A DNA stretch of 64,000 nucleotides from Thermoleophilia bacterium UBA6103 (GCA_002423545.1 DIWP01000056.1:75488-139487); one strand, 5' to 3'. Positions 51,887-62,135 are shown, numbered from the stretch's first letter. Program-made: numbers and translations. The notes: generated from the sequence alone by a model not told the origin.

Positions 51887-51962
51887 GGGCGACTAGCTCA
51901 GTTGGGAGAGCGCCAGCTCGACAAGCTGGAGGTCGTTGGTTCAATTCCAACGTCGCCCACCA
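51887..51962 (+). tRNA. tRNA-Val (GAC)
   Basis: 76 nt including encoded CCA. The acceptor stem pairs GGGCGAC with GTCGCCC, the D stem GCTC with GAGC, the anticodon stem CCAGC with GCTGG, and the T stem GTTGG with CCAAC around TTCAATT. The seven-base anticodon loop reads TCGACAA, placing GAC at positions 34-36. Position 33, nearly always U, is C here; check as possible special feature. A -10 promoter box lies upstream. Confidence 0.9.
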
Positions 51963-52227
51963 TCTCTCAGGCCCCTCGCCCCCGCCCTCACCGCTCCCTG
52001 AAGGCCCCCTCGCCACCTCGCCACACGCGCCGGTCCCTCTCGCAGCGCACACCCGTCTCACGCCGAGAGTCACACCCATCAGGGGTCGCATCTAAGTCCA
52101 GGTTCCCCTGAGGATCCGCCAACGTCACCCGAGCGAGCGAGCCACTGTCATCCTCCACCGGCGTCCACTCTCGGAGCCGGCGTTCTTGGCCGGCACGTGC
52201 TTCGTTCGCTGCAGACACTCGGGCGGG

Positions 52228-52356
52228 GCGCGCAACGCCCCGTTACCCGACTTCTTCATCGGCGCGCATGCGGCGGTGCGCGGGTTCCGCCTGCTCACCC
52301 GCGATACCCGGCGGTACGCGACGTACTTCCCGACGGTCGAACTGATCGCTCCGTGA
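52228..52356 (+). pseudogene. Remnant of a VapC-like PIN toxin (C-terminal about 40 residues)
   Basis: The frame encodes LPDFFIGAHAAVRGFRLLTR followed by DTRRYATYFPTVELIAP and a TGA. This is the standard C-terminal sequence of one VapC group, including the catalytic PDF and TRD segments. Upstream, the same frame shows no PIN sequence and no start codon, so at least two thirds of the gene is missing. It lies against the stop of the neighbouring mazF gene. Confidence 0.75.
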
Positions 52357-52363
52357 CCCCGCC

Positions 52364-52693
52364 TCACGGCGCGAAGAGCTCGTGCAGGACCCGCAGGACG
52401 GCGTCGGCCTCGCCGGCGCTCAGCGTGCCGAGCCGCCGGGCGAGCCGTGTCTTGTCGATGGTGCGCAGCTGGTCGAGCACTATCTGACCCCGCTTGTCCT
52501 GGAAGCGGGTCTCCACGCGCGAAGGGTAGGACCTGCGGGCGGTCATCATCGGCGCGACGATCACGGTACGCAGGTGCCTGTTCATCTCGTCCGGCGAGAC
52601 GATCACGCATGGGCGCGTCTTCCGGATCTCGCTGCCGATGGTGGGGTCGAGGATCACGAGGAAGACGTCGAAGCGCGCTACTTCCACTCCCAC
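52364..52693 (-). CDS. MazF/PemK-type toxin (second pair)
   Basis: 109 residues. RFDVFLVILDPTIGSEIRKTRPCVIVS is the MazF N-terminus (with DPTIGSEIxKTRPC); VIVAPMMTARRSYPSRVET and GQIVLDQLRTIDKTRLARR are the core. It should be a ribosome-independent mRNA interferase. It overlaps the antitoxin gene by 16 bp and ends in TGA. Confidence 0.92.
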   Translation of the reverse strand: MGVEVARFDVFLVILDPTIGSEIRKTRPCVIVSPDEMNRHLRTVIVAPMMTARRSYPSRVETRFQDKRGQIVLDQLRTIDKTRLARRLGTLSAGEADAVLRVLHELFAP

Positions 52694-52950
52694 TCCTCGC
52701 CGGCCGACTCGTCCACGCCGGCCGTGCCGCCGGCGATGAGATCGGCGTCGAGAAGCCGGTCGTCGCCGTGCGACGCCATCTCCCGGAACGCGTCGTCCCA
52801 GCCAAGGCGCGCGCTGCGCGCGGACCGGACGACGAGCGCGTCGCCGCGGATGGTGATCTCGACCTCGTCCTGCAATCCCGCCTCCTCCAGCAGGGCCTTC
52901 GGGATGCGGAGACCCCGTGAGTTGCCGATCCTGACTATGCGTGCCCTCAT
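52678..52950 (-). CDS. MazE/AbrB-type antitoxin (second pair)
   Basis: 90 residues. MRARIVRIGNSRGLRIPKAL is the SpoVT/AbrB swapped-hairpin fold that dimerises and binds DNA; VEITIRGDALVVRSARSARLG follows. The acidic C-terminus (GVDESAGEEWEWK) binds the toxin. It ends with TAG. An AT-richer repeat 14 bp upstream of the start is the likely operator. Confidence 0.9.
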   Translation of the reverse strand: MRARIVRIGNSRGLRIPKALLEEAGLQDEVEITIRGDALVVRSARSARLGWDDAFREMASHGDDRLLDADLIAGGTAGVDESAGEEWEWK

Positions 52951-52964
52951 GTCACCACCTCACC

Positions 52965-52985
52965 GTGTAATCACAGTGTAATTAC
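52965..52985. promoter_or_regulatory. Direct repeat upstream of mazEF, likely operator
   Basis: GTGTAATCAC (52965-52974) and GTGTAATTAC (52976-52985) are near-identical 10-mers 11 bp apart, AT-richer than their surroundings. They lie just upstream of the mazE ATG and fit autoregulation by an AbrB-type antitoxin. Confidence 0.6.
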
Positions 52986-53186
52986 GCAAGCGCCGAGTGG
53001 CAAGAACGCACGGGCCGTTCTGTTCACTGGCGAAGGGTAAGCCGCGGCACCGGCGGAAGGAAGCTCTGAGAACGGCACGATGGGTGACGTTGGGGTCGAC
53101 CGGCGGTGGACGTTGCAGTCGCAGGATGGTGGACCGGATCAGGGGAGTGTGTCGTAGAGTACGGGCATCGCTGCGAAGCACGTCGT

Positions 53187-53207
53187 GCCCGCCTGCTTCA
53201 GGCGGGC
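53187..53207. other. Perfect hairpin in the gene-free stretch 52951-53259
   Basis: GCCCGCCTG and CAGGCGGGC pair perfectly around CTT. It is 53 bp upstream of the 2TM-protein GTG start. The other part of the 309-bp gap contains the mazEF operator at its left end and no recognisable gene. The role (terminator or leader structure) is unclear. Confidence 0.5.
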
Positions 53208-53259
53208 GTTCGGGTCCTGATGGGAGGGGCGCGCTCGGTCCGTGACGGGAGGGAAAGCT

Positions 53260-53571
53260 GTGGCAGACGACGACGAGATCCAGGTGGTGTCCCAGGGCGA
53301 CGCAGCTCTGCGCGAGATGGCGATGCGGAGCCTCAAGGCGAAGAGCGACTTCAAGATCCACGCGGTCGTCTACGTGCTCGTCAACCTGCTGTTGGTGGTC
53401 ATCTGGCTGATCAGCGCCTGGGTGAGCGGCGAGTGGTTCCCCTGGTTCCTCTTCCCGCTCTGCGGATGGGGCGTCGGACTGGGCATCCATGCCTGGACCG
53501 TGTACGGACAGCGGTCGATCACCGAGGATGACGTGCACCGGGAGATGGAGAAGCTGCGCGGCAGGAGTTGA
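53260..53571 (+). CDS. 2TM-domain protein
   Basis: 103 residues from a GTG after GGGAGGG. AMRSLKAKSDFKIHAVVYVLVN, two hydrophobic helices (AVVYVLVNLLLVVIWLISAW, WFPWFLFPLCGWGVGLGIHAW) and a cytoplasmic VYGQRSITEDDVHREMEKLRG tail match the 2TM domain family. Often fused to or beside histidine kinases. It ends 41 bp before the adenosine deaminase gene. Function unknown. Confidence 0.85.
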   Translation: MADDDEIQVVSQGDAALREMAMRSLKAKSDFKIHAVVYVLVNLLLVVIWLISAWVSGEWFPWFLFPLCGWGVGLGIHAWTVYGQRSITEDDVHREMEKLRGRS

Positions 53572-53612
53572 GCAGGCCGGCGGCGGCCGGCCCAGCTGTG
53601 GCTCGTGAGTCG

Positions 53613-54617
53613 ATGAGCGTGAACGGCGGGCCGTGCCCGAAGATCGAGCTGCATGTGCACCTCGAGGCGACGGTGGAGCCGGCGACGCTGCTCGCCATGG
53701 CGCGGCGGAACGGCGAGCGGCTGCCGGCCGATACCGTCGAAGGCCTGCGCGACTTCTGCCGCTTCACCACGTTCCCGCATTTCATCGCCGTCTGGATCGC
53801 GGTGACCAACGTGATGCGGCGGGCCGACGACTTCCGCCGCGTCGTCGTGGACTATGCGGCCCGGGCGGCCGACGTCGGCTGCGTCTACGTGGAGGGCATC
53901 TTCTCGCCGGCCGAGCGGGTGCGCCGCGGCGTGCCCTGGCAGGACCTGTTCGAGGGCTACTGCGACGGCGCCGCCGAGGCTCGCGAGCGACACGGGGTCG
54001 AGGTGCGCCTCACCCCGGACATCACGCGCGACTTCCCGCTCGGCGAGGCCTGGCCGATCGTCGAGTGGGCGGGCCGGTATCGGGAGCGCGGCGTGGTGGG
54101 CGTCGGGCTCGGCGGGTCGGAGCAGCGCTACCCGCCGGAGCTGTTCGCGCCGGTGTTCCAACGGGTGCGCGAGGACGGCCTGGGCAGCGTGCCGCACGCC
54201 GGGGAGATGCGTGGACCGGCGTCGGTGCGCACGGCCCTGGAGGCGCTCGGCGCCGACCGTATCCGGCACGGGGTGCGGGCCGCGGAAGACCCCGGACTGG
54301 TCCGCGAGCTGGCGGCGCGCGGCACCGTGCTCGACGTCACGCCGGTGAGCAACGTGCGCACCGGCGTCGTCGGTGATCTGGCGGCACATCCACTGCGCGA
54401 GCTGGCGGCGGCCGGCGTGCGCTGCTCGGTCTCCAGCGACGATCCGGTGCTCATGGAGACGAGCCTGGAGGAGAACGTGGCGGCGGCAGCGGCCCTCGGC
54501 GTACCGCCGCGCGACCAGTTCTTCAACGCCCTCGACGGCGTACTCTGCGAACCGGGCGTCAGAGAGCGTCTGCGGCGCCTCGGCGAAGCCTACGACTGGG
54601 AGGGCGTCAGCGCCTGA
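53613..54617 (+). CDS. add: Adenosine deaminase family protein
   Basis: 334 residues from the ATG at 53613; upstream TTG/GTG starts are possible. Zinc-site residues: HxH in PKIELHVHLEATVEPATLL, His in SVPHAGEMRGPASV, and Asp-Asp in CSVSSDDPVLMET, with the catalytic Glu in PHAGE. It deaminates adenosine (or a related purine such as methylthioadenosine) to inosine. The usual length is 330-350. The 3' end overlaps the convergent MASE3-GGDEF gene by 28 bp. Confidence 0.88.
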   Translation: MSVNGGPCPKIELHVHLEATVEPATLLAMARRNGERLPADTVEGLRDFCRFTTFPHFIAVWIAVTNVMRRADDFRRVVVDYAARAADVGCVYVEGIFSPAERVRRGVPWQDLFEGYCDGAAEARERHGVEVRLTPDITRDFPLGEAWPIVEWAGRYRERGVVGVGLGGSEQRYPPELFAPVFQRVREDGLGSVPHAGEMRGPASVRTALEALGADRIRHGVRAAEDPGLVRELAARGTVLDVTPVSNVRTGVVGDLAAHPLRELAAAGVRCSVSSDDPVLMETSLEENVAAAAALGVPPRDQFFNALDGVLCEPGVRERLRRLGEAYDWEGVSA

Positions 54618-56143
54618 TCGTCGTCGTCGGTCGTCGGGCTCGCATCGGCGGGTGTGGCGGCGTGCCGGTGCCCGATCTCTGGCCGGCTCACATCCGCGCC
54701 CGCGGCGTCGCCGGCGTCCGGCGATCGTTCCCGCTTGGCCGATGCAGCGGCGCGCCGACGGTACATGTCGGCGTCGGCGGCGCTCAGCAGGGCGTCGAGG
54801 TCGGTCTCCCGTGGGTCGGCGAGCGCCACGCCCATCGTCACTCGCACTTCAGTGACGCCTTCGACCGGGGGCGACGCGCTGGCGAGGGTGTCGCGCAGGC
54901 GCGTCATGACGGTGTCGGCGTTCTCGGTGAGCGGCCCTACGGTGAAGGCGGCGAACTCGTCGCCGCCGATGCGTGCCACCACGTCGGCTGAGCGGAAGCT
55001 GCTGCTCAGAGCCTCCGCGGCGGTCACGATCAGGGCGTCGCCGGCGGTGTGGCCGAGGGTGTCGTTGACCTTCTTGAGGTCCTCGACGTCGGCGTAGAAG
55101 AGCGCCACCGGACGGTGCTCGCGGGCGGCCAGGCTGAGCAGTGTGCCGGCGGTGTGCAGGAAGCCGCGCCGGTTGAGCAGTCCGGTCATCTCATCGTGGC
55201 TGGAGAGGAAGGCCAGCGCCGTGGATTCGGCGCCGAGCTGGGCCACCAGGCGGCCGTAGGCGCGGTTCATGCCGCCCTGGATCAGCGCCTGGTAGACGAG
55301 CAGCACGGCGATCAGCATGAGCAGATGGCCGATGAGATTGGGCGTGGCGTAGACGCCCACGTAGAGGGTGAAGGCGATCTCCGCCGCCGCCGAGAGCAGC
55401 AGCGCGGCGATGAGCTGCAGACGGTTGGATCGCGGCAGCGAGCGCGGCCAGACGACGTGGATGCCGGCGGCGACCACGAAGCCGCCGGCGATGACGTACT
55501 CGCTCACCACCTTGAAGGTGGTGAGACCCGCGCCCTCGACGTAGCAGGCAGGAAACACGTCCCACCAGAAGATGGTCGCCAGCAGCAGGAACGTGACGAG
55601 GACGAAGCTGCCGACGGCCAGGCTCGTGTGCATGGTGCGTCCGCCGCCGCAGAACGGCGCCGCCAGGAAGGTGGCCACTGTGAGCGCCCGCGCCGCGATC
55701 CACAGCTGCGTCGGGAGGTCGGCGTCGGCGTCGGGGAAGACGCCCATGCCCTTGTAGGCCAGCAGGTGCAGGAGCTGGATGAGCGCCACGCAGAGCAGGC
55801 CGAGGCCGACGAGGGTGGCGTAGGAGTCGGGGACGATGCTCCGCAGGCTCCAGCTCATGGCGAAGACCACCACGGCGACGGCAAGCACGGTCGTCTCCAC
55901 CAGGCTGTGGAAGAGCAGGTAGCTGACCTCGGTGGTGGCCCAGAAGGCTGCCAGGACGGCGATGCCGACGAGGGTGATGACGAGCGTGCGGACGGCGAGC
56001 GTCCGCGGACTGCGGCCGGGCGACAGCTCGGCGCCGGAGGTCAGGCCGAGGTCGGGCCGGGAGGTACCACCGGTGGGCGCCGGGCTTGCCGCGGGTGCAG
56101 GGCCCGCCGCCTCACTGTCTGCTTGTCCTTTCGGCCGAACCAA
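54590..56143 (-). CDS. MASE3-GGDEF membrane diguanylate cyclase
   Basis: 517 residues from a TTG at 56143, the only start ahead of the first membrane helix. Eight membrane helices (about 50-310) form a MASE3 sensor (LLFHSLVETTVLAVAVVVFA, SYATLVGLGLLCVALIQLLHLLAY-type segment). The GGDEF domain (about 325-480) has DEMTGLLNRRGFL, DVEDLKKVNDTLGH and RIGGDEFAAF, an intact active site. A disordered about 55-residue tail follows. It ends with TAG. It would make c-di-GMP at the membrane; the input is unknown. Confidence 0.88.
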   Translation of the reverse strand: MVRPKGQADSEAAGPAPAASPAPTGGTSRPDLGLTSGAELSPGRSPRTLAVRTLVITLVGIAVLAAFWATTEVSYLLFHSLVETTVLAVAVVVFAMSWSLRSIVPDSYATLVGLGLLCVALIQLLHLLAYKGMGVFPDADADLPTQLWIAARALTVATFLAAPFCGGGRTMHTSLAVGSFVLVTFLLLATIFWWDVFPACYVEGAGLTTFKVVSEYVIAGGFVVAAGIHVVWPRSLPRSNRLQLIAALLLSAAAEIAFTLYVGVYATPNLIGHLLMLIAVLLVYQALIQGGMNRAYGRLVAQLGAESTALAFLSSHDEMTGLLNRRGFLHTAGTLLSLAAREHRPVALFYADVEDLKKVNDTLGHTAGDALIVTAAEALSSSFRSADVVARIGGDEFAAFTVGPLTENADTVMTRLRDTLASASPPVEGVTEVRVTMGVALADPRETDLDALLSAADADMYRRRAAASAKRERSPDAGDAAGADVSRPEIGHRHAATPADASPTTDDDDQALTPSQS

Positions 56144-56245
56144 GCGTAGTCCGATCTGTCGACACGGAGTCTACGCCCTTCATCGGTCGGGTGGACGAGA
56201 ATGTTGAAGTCCGTGATCCAGGCTCGGGGACCTGAGCCGGACACC

Positions 56246-56512
56246 TCAAGCCTTGCGCACCACGCGGGCGAACTCGGCCGGCACTGCCAGGACCTCGCCG
56301 GCCTTGTCCTGCAGATCGAGCTGCTCGTTGTGCAGGATGCGGGTGATCCGCCACTCCCGTCCGTCGGGCGTCTCGACAAAGTCGCCGATCTCCGGCGTCG
56401 CCTCGTCGCGCCGCCGTCGTGCTTCGATCTGCGCAAGGTAATCCTGGAAGCGCCGTACCGTCTCCGCATCCCACTCGACCACGTCGTGCCTTTCGTCAGG
56501 TTCCAGGGACAT
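56246..56512 (-). CDS. Small conserved-looking protein downstream of trpG
   Basis: 88 residues. No family recognised. N-terminal about 40 residues are charged and helical (VVEWDAETVRRFQDYLAQIEARRRR), followed by strands (GDFVETPDGREWRITRILHNEQLDLQ, AGEVLAVPAEFARVVRKA) that resemble a small SH3-like barrel. It begins 27 bp after trpG on the same strand, so it may be the last gene of the trp operon transcript. Function cannot be inferred. Confidence 0.62.
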   Translation of the reverse strand: MSLEPDERHDVVEWDAETVRRFQDYLAQIEARRRRDEATPEIGDFVETPDGREWRITRILHNEQLDLQDKAGEVLAVPAEFARVVRKA

Positions 56513-56539
56513 CGCCTCTGGGCGCCTCGCCGCGTCGGC

Positions 56540-57109
56540 TCAGGTGCCCAGGAAGTTCCTCATGAGCGCCTCGCCGGCGTCGGTGAGCACGCTCTCGGGG
56601 TGGAACTGCACGCCCTCCACCGGCAGCGAGCGATGGCGGACGCCCATCACCACGCCGTCGTCGAGCCAGGCGGACAACTCCAGGGCCGGCGGCAGGCCGG
56701 CGTCGACTATCAGGGAGTGGTAGCGGGTGGCGGTGAAGGGCTGCGGCAGGCCGGCGTAGATGGTCCTGCCGTCGTGGTGCACCTCGCCGGTCTTGCCGTG
56801 GATGGGATAGCTGCCGCGGTGCACGCTGCCGCCGTAGACCTGTCCGATGCACTGATGACCGAGGCAGATGCCGAGGACCGGCAGACGCTCGCCGAAGTGG
56901 AGGATGGCCTCCATCGAGATGCCGGCCTCGTTGGGAGTGCAGGGGCCGGGCGAGATGACCAGGTGGGTCGGCCCGGCGGCCTCGATCTCGGGGATCGTCA
57001 CCTTGTCGTTGCGGGCCACCAGGATCTCGGCGCCGACCTCGCCCATGAGCTGGACGACGTTGTAGGTGAACGAGTCGTAGTTGTCGATGAGGAAGACTCT
57101 GGGCTTCAC
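56540..57109 (-). CDS. trpG: Anthranilate synthase component II (glutamine amidotransferase)
   Basis: 189 residues from a GTG that overlaps the trpA stop by 4 bp. VFLIDNYDSFTYNVVQLM and VISPGPCTPNEAGIS open the domain; the nucleophile Cys is in VLGICLGHQCIGQ; the His-Glu pair in VEGVQFHPESVLT. It delivers ammonia from glutamine to TrpE. In many bacteria trpG lies next to trpE; here it is last of the seven trp genes. The same subunit may also serve para-aminobenzoate synthesis. Confidence 0.93.
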   Translation of the reverse strand: MKPRVFLIDNYDSFTYNVVQLMGEVGAEILVARNDKVTIPEIEAAGPTHLVISPGPCTPNEAGISMEAILHFGERLPVLGICLGHQCIGQVYGGSVHRGSYPIHGKTGEVHHDGRTIYAGLPQPFTATRYHSLIVDAGLPPALELSAWLDDGVVMGVRHRSLPVEGVQFHPESVLTDAGEALMRNFLGT

Positions 57110-58103
57110 GTTGTCGCCCCCTCGGCCGTCTGCCGCAGTGCCGCGTCGATGCCGCCGAGCAGCTCCGCGGCTGCGCGGGCGCCGGCCCGTGCACGCTCGG
57201 CGACGCCGTCCGCGGCGTCCGCACGAGCGCTGCCGGCAGCCGTCGCGACGCGCCCGGCCGGTGCTCGCTCTTCCGCGACGGCAGTCGCGGTCGCAGCGCC
57301 GGCGACCGCCTCCGCGACGCGCGCGATCAGCGCGCTGCCGATTATGACACCGTCGGCGACGGCTGCCACCTCGGCCGCCTGTCCGGGGGTGGAGATGCCG
57401 AAGCCGGCGACCAGCGGGGTGGCAGTGCGCCGGCGCAGACGCGCGACGAGCCCGGGCAGTTCGCCGCCGAGGTGTGCCCGCGCGCCGGTGACGCCGGTGA
57501 CGGCCACGCAGTAGATGAAGGACGTGGCCGCCGCCGCCACCATGTCGAGCCGTGCGTCGGTGGAAGTGGGGGTGGCCATGGGGACGAGGCTGAGGCCGGC
57601 ACCGGCGGCCACGGCCGCCAGCCCGCCGGCCTCATCGACCGGCAGGTCGGGGACCACCAGGCCTTCCACGCCGGAGGCGACGGCGCGGCGGGCGAAGCGC
57701 TCGAGTCCGTAGGCGGCCACCGTGTTGGCATAGGCGAGCAGGACGAAGGGGACGCGGCCGGCGAAGCGTGCCGCCAGCGCCAGGACGTCGTCCGGCGTCA
57801 CGCCGGCTTGCAGGGCGGCGTGCGAGGACGCCTGTACCACCGGGCCGTCGGCGACCGGATCGGAGAACGGCACGCCGAGCTCCACGACGTCCGCGCCGGC
57901 GCCGATAGCCGCCTCGATGACCGCCGCGCACGTGTCCATGTCCGGGAAGCCGCCGGTGATGTACGGCATCAGCGCCGCCCGCTTGCCGCCACGCTCGTGC
58001 AGGGCTCGGCGAAGCGCCGGTGCGATGGGTGGGGTCGGTGCCGCCGGGGTCGGCGCTCGGTTCGGACCCGGATCCGGGGTCGGCGCTGGGGTCGGGCTCA
58101 GGG

Positions 58104-58107
<4 letters not shown>
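57106..58107 (-). CDS. trpA: Tryptophan synthase alpha chain
   Basis: 333 residues. LMPYITGGFPDMDTCAAVIEA, VELGVPFSDPVADGPVVQASS (catalytic Glu and Asp region), FVLLAYANTVAAYGLERF, and FGISTPGQAAEVAAVADGVIIGSALI are typical. The N-terminus carries an additional Pro-Thr-rich PTPAPTPDPGPNRAPTP repeat. The C-terminus has a 35-residue Ala-rich insert (TATAVAEERAPAGRVATAAG) before the final helix. It splits indole-3-glycerol phosphate to indole and glyceraldehyde 3-phosphate. Overlaps both neighbours by 4 bp. Confidence 0.94.
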
Positions 58108-59323
<1,216 letters not shown>

Positions 59324-59327
<4 letters not shown>

Positions 59328-60121
59328 CGGTGTGGGCTCCTGGGGTCGTCGTGAGCGAGGTCGGTGTCGGTCTGCATGACAGCGGCGAAGAAGGCCAGCA
59401 GCAGCGCCGGGTCCTTGCTGCCGGGAGCGTCTTCGACGCCGCTGGAGACGTCGACGGCGAACGGCCGCACCGCCGCGATCGCCTCCGCGGCGTTGTCCGG
59501 CGTGAGGCCTCCGGCGAGGATGAGCGGCGGTGTCGATGGGACCGTGCCGGCGCGGCCGGCGCCGGAGTCTGGCACCGCGTCGGCGGGCAAGGCGCCGGAT
59601 CCCGGCGGCGCGGGGACGACGGGGGGCAGCGCGTGCCAGTCGAGCGGCCGGCCGGTACCTCCGTAGCGGCCGGGGGTGCGTGAGTCGAGCAGCACGTAGT
59701 CGGCGTCGGCGGCGTCGGGGGTGTCGGCGGCGGCGAACACGAGCGGTCGGGAGGCCGGCTGCGCGCTGAGTCGGGCGCAGGCGGTCCGGACCTCGGCGAC
59801 CAAGGGGCCGTCGCGACCGGCCGAGAGCTGGATGGCGTCCAGCTCGGCCGCGGCGCTCAGCTTCGCGATCTCCGCAGCGGTCTCGATCGAGAAGACACCC
59901 ACGGCGAGCGGCGTGAGGCGTCCGCTCCGCTCTCCCGAGGTCAATTCGGCGTCGCGTCTCCAGCTCGAGTCGGCCAGGGCGCCGCGCAGGCGTCGGGTCC
60001 GGAGCGCCGTGAGCCGGCGCGGGCTGTCCGTGAGCACAAAGCCGACCGCCCAGGCGCCGAGCTCGGCGCAGAGGCGCACGTCTCCCGGTCGGGTAAGACC
60101 GCAGATCTTGATCTGTGTCAT
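59324..60121 (-). CDS. trpF: Phosphoribosylanthranilate isomerase
   Basis: 265 residues, longer than the usual about 210. TQIKICGLTRPGDVRLCAELGAWAVGFV is the conserved opening with the catalytic Cys (KICG); LDAIQLSAG is the second barrel segment; DYVLLDSRTPGRYGGTGRPLDW includes the conserved Asp; ILAGGLTPDNAAEAIAAV and VDVSSGVEDAPGSKD are typical. The extra length is mainly an Ala/Pro/Gly-rich stretch (APPGSGALPADAVPDSGAG). It converts PRA to CdRP. Both ends overlap the neighbouring genes. Confidence 0.92.
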
Positions 60122-61083
60122 CGACGTGACGTGGGGTCGGATGGCTGTGAGACCGGGGCGACAGACAGGCTCGCTGACGTCGAGGCGAGAGACAGACGTG
60201 CGATGAGGTGTGCGAGCTCGTCGGGCGCGCGACACACGAGCGTCTCGCCGACCAGGAGAGCGGTCGCGCCGGCAACTCGCATGCGCGCCGCGTCGGCCGC
60301 ATCGCGGATGCCGCTCTCCGCCACCAGTACGGCTCCTGGAAGAGCCAGCCGGGCCAGCCGTTCGGTCGTGCCGAGATCGACCCGCAGCGTCGTGAGGTCG
60401 CGGTTATTGACGCCGATCAGGCCGGCGCCGGCGCGCAGAGCTCGTGTCAGGTCGGTCTCGTCGTGGCACTCGACCAGCGCATCGAGGCCGCAGGCCCCGC
60501 ACTCCTCCAGGAGTGTGAGCAGACAGCCGTCGTCGAGGGCGGCGACGATGAGCAGGACGGCGGCGGCGCCGGCCGCGGCAGCCTCGCGGACCTGATACGG
60601 GTCGACGAGGAAGTCCTTGCGCAGGACCGGGATGTCGACGGCGTGGGCCGCCGCCCGCAGATCGTCGAGCGAGCCGTGGAAGGAGTCGGGCTCGGTCAGC
60701 ACCGAGACGGCGGCGGCGCCGGCGCGTTCGTAGGCTCGCGCCTGGGCGGCGGCGTCCAGGTCCGGCGCCAGGACGCCGCGCGACGGCGAGGCGCGCTTGA
60801 CCTCGGCGATGACCGCCAGCCGGCTGTCGCCTGCCTGCCGTGCCGCGCGGTCGGCGGCGCCGTCGGCGTGCAGCGCGGTGCGGTCAGCGGCGCCGTCGGC
60901 GTGTCGCGCTGTGTCGGCGACGGCCGCTCGATGCGCGGTGAGGGCACGCAGGAGCCGACCGGCCGGCGGCCGCGGGCTCGGCCGCTCGAGCGGGCGGGCG
61001 CGGCGTGCCCGATCGGCCCGCCGGCGGGAGGCGGCGACCATCTCGGCGAGGAAGCCGTCGCCCGCGTCCGCACGGCCGCTCAT
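60118..61083 (-). CDS. trpC: Indole-3-glycerol phosphate synthase
   Basis: 321 residues. LAVIAEVKRASPSRGVLAPDLD carries the catalytic Lys; VSVLTEPDSFHGSLDDLRA, IPVLRKDFLVDPYQVREA, LIGVNNRDLTTLRVDL and VLVAESGIRDAADAARM follow. The N-terminal half includes a repeat DxRHADGAADRTALHADGAA before the barrel, not found in the family. The start overlaps the trpD stop by 4 bp. It closes the indole ring from CdRP. Confidence 0.94.
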   Translation of the reverse strand: MSGRADAGDGFLAEMVAASRRRADRARRARPLERPSPRPPAGRLLRALTAHRAAVADTARHADGAADRTALHADGAADRAARQAGDSRLAVIAEVKRASPSRGVLAPDLDAAAQARAYERAGAAAVSVLTEPDSFHGSLDDLRAAAHAVDIPVLRKDFLVDPYQVREAAAAGAAAVLLIVAALDDGCLLTLLEECGACGLDALVECHDETDLTRALRAGAGLIGVNNRDLTTLRVDLGTTERLARLALPGAVLVAESGIRDAADAARMRVAGATALLVGETLVCRAPDELAHLIARLSLASTSASLSVAPVSQPSDPTSRR

Positions 61084-62135
61084 GACGTCCGCCCGCTCTC
61101 GGCCGCCAGTCGCCGGCTGGTCGCGATCAGGGCGTCGAGCGCGGCGCGGGCGGCGCCGGAGGCTACGGCCGCCCGCGCCGTCGCCACACCAGACGGGATG
61201 TCGGGCGCCGCCTCGGCGACGTACAGCGCCGCGCCGGCGTTGAGCAGTACGACGTCGAGTCGCGGTCCCGGCTCGCCGTCGAGCACGGCACGGATGAGGG
61301 CCGCGTTGCGGGCCGCGTCGCCGCCGCGCAACGCGGCCACCGGGGCCGGCTCCATGCCGACGTCCTCCGGCGCCATCACCAGGCGCCGGTCGAAGCCCCG
61401 GTCGGCGAAGACCTCGACGATCTCGGTGGGGCCGCCGAGGCCGATCTCGTCGAGCCCGTCGCTGCTGTGGACGATCAGGTTGCGGGCCGAGCCGAGGACG
61501 CGCACCGCCTGCGCGACGCGCGGGACGTACGCGGCATCGCTCACGCCGATGAGCTGGTGGCGGGCGCCGGCGGGGTTGGTGAGCGGCCCGACGATGTTGA
61601 AGATGGTGCGGATGCCGAGGTCGCGGCGCACCGGAGCCACGTGGGCCATGGCGCGATGGTGCAGCGGCGCGAACATGAAGCCGATGCCGCACTCGCGCAG
61701 GCAGGCGGCGACCTGCGCGGGACCGAGCTCGATGTGCACGCCGAGCTCTTCAAGGACGTCGGCGCTGCCGCAGCTGCTGGTCGCCGAGCGGTTGCCGTGC
61801 TTGGCGACCGGCACGCCGGCACCGGCGGCCACGAAGGCGGCAGCCGTCGAGATGTTGAAGGTGCCGGCGCCGTCGCCGCCGGTGCCGCAGGTGTCGAGGA
61901 TCACGTCGGCCTCGAACTCGACCCGTTCGGCGCGCTCCGTCATGGCACGGGCGAAGCCCACCAGCTCGGCCGCCGTCTCTCCCTTGACGCGCAGGGCGGT
62001 CAGGACGGCCGCGGTCTGGGCGTCTCCGGCGCGGCCGTCCATCATCTCGGCCAGCACCGCCCGTGCCTCGTCGGCGTCGAGGTCCTCGCGCCGGATCAGG
62101 CGCTGCAGGGCGGCCGTCAGGGTGTCGTTCGGCAT
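61080..62135 (-). CDS. trpD: Anthranilate phosphoribosyltransferase
   Basis: 351 residues. LIRREDLDADEARAVLAEMMDG at the start, the PRPP loop in DTCGTGGDGAGTFNISTA, VPVAKHGNRSATSSCGSADVLE, and RTIFNIVGPLTNPAGARHQLIG are diagnostic. It joins anthranilate to PRPP. A 112-bp gap separates it from trpE; from here on all trp genes overlap by 4 bp, so this is the first gene of the tight block. Confidence 0.95.
   Translation of the reverse strand: MPNDTLTAALQRLIRREDLDADEARAVLAEMMDGRAGDAQTAAVLTALRVKGETAAELVGFARAMTERAERVEFEADVILDTCGTGGDGAGTFNISTAAAFVAAGAGVPVAKHGNRSATSSCGSADVLEELGVHIELGPAQVAACLRECGIGFMFAPLHHRAMAHVAPVRRDLGIRTIFNIVGPLTNPAGARHQLIGVSDAAYVPRVAQAVRVLGSARNLIVHSSDGLDEIGLGGPTEIVEVFADRGFDRRLVMAPEDVGMEPAPVAALRGGDAARNAALIRAVLDGEPGPRLDVVLLNAGAALYVAEAAPDIPSGVATARAAVASGAARAALDALIATSRRLAAESGRTS

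Noticed and set aside
52080..52110. A TCTAAG motif considered as a possible pylT anticodon loop
   Set aside because: No acceptor, D or T stems could be formed around it; no pylT-like RNA was found in the window.
53568..53612. Upstream TTG/GTG starts for adenosine deaminase
   Set aside because: The added residues are not family-like; the ATG at 53613 directly precedes the conserved start.
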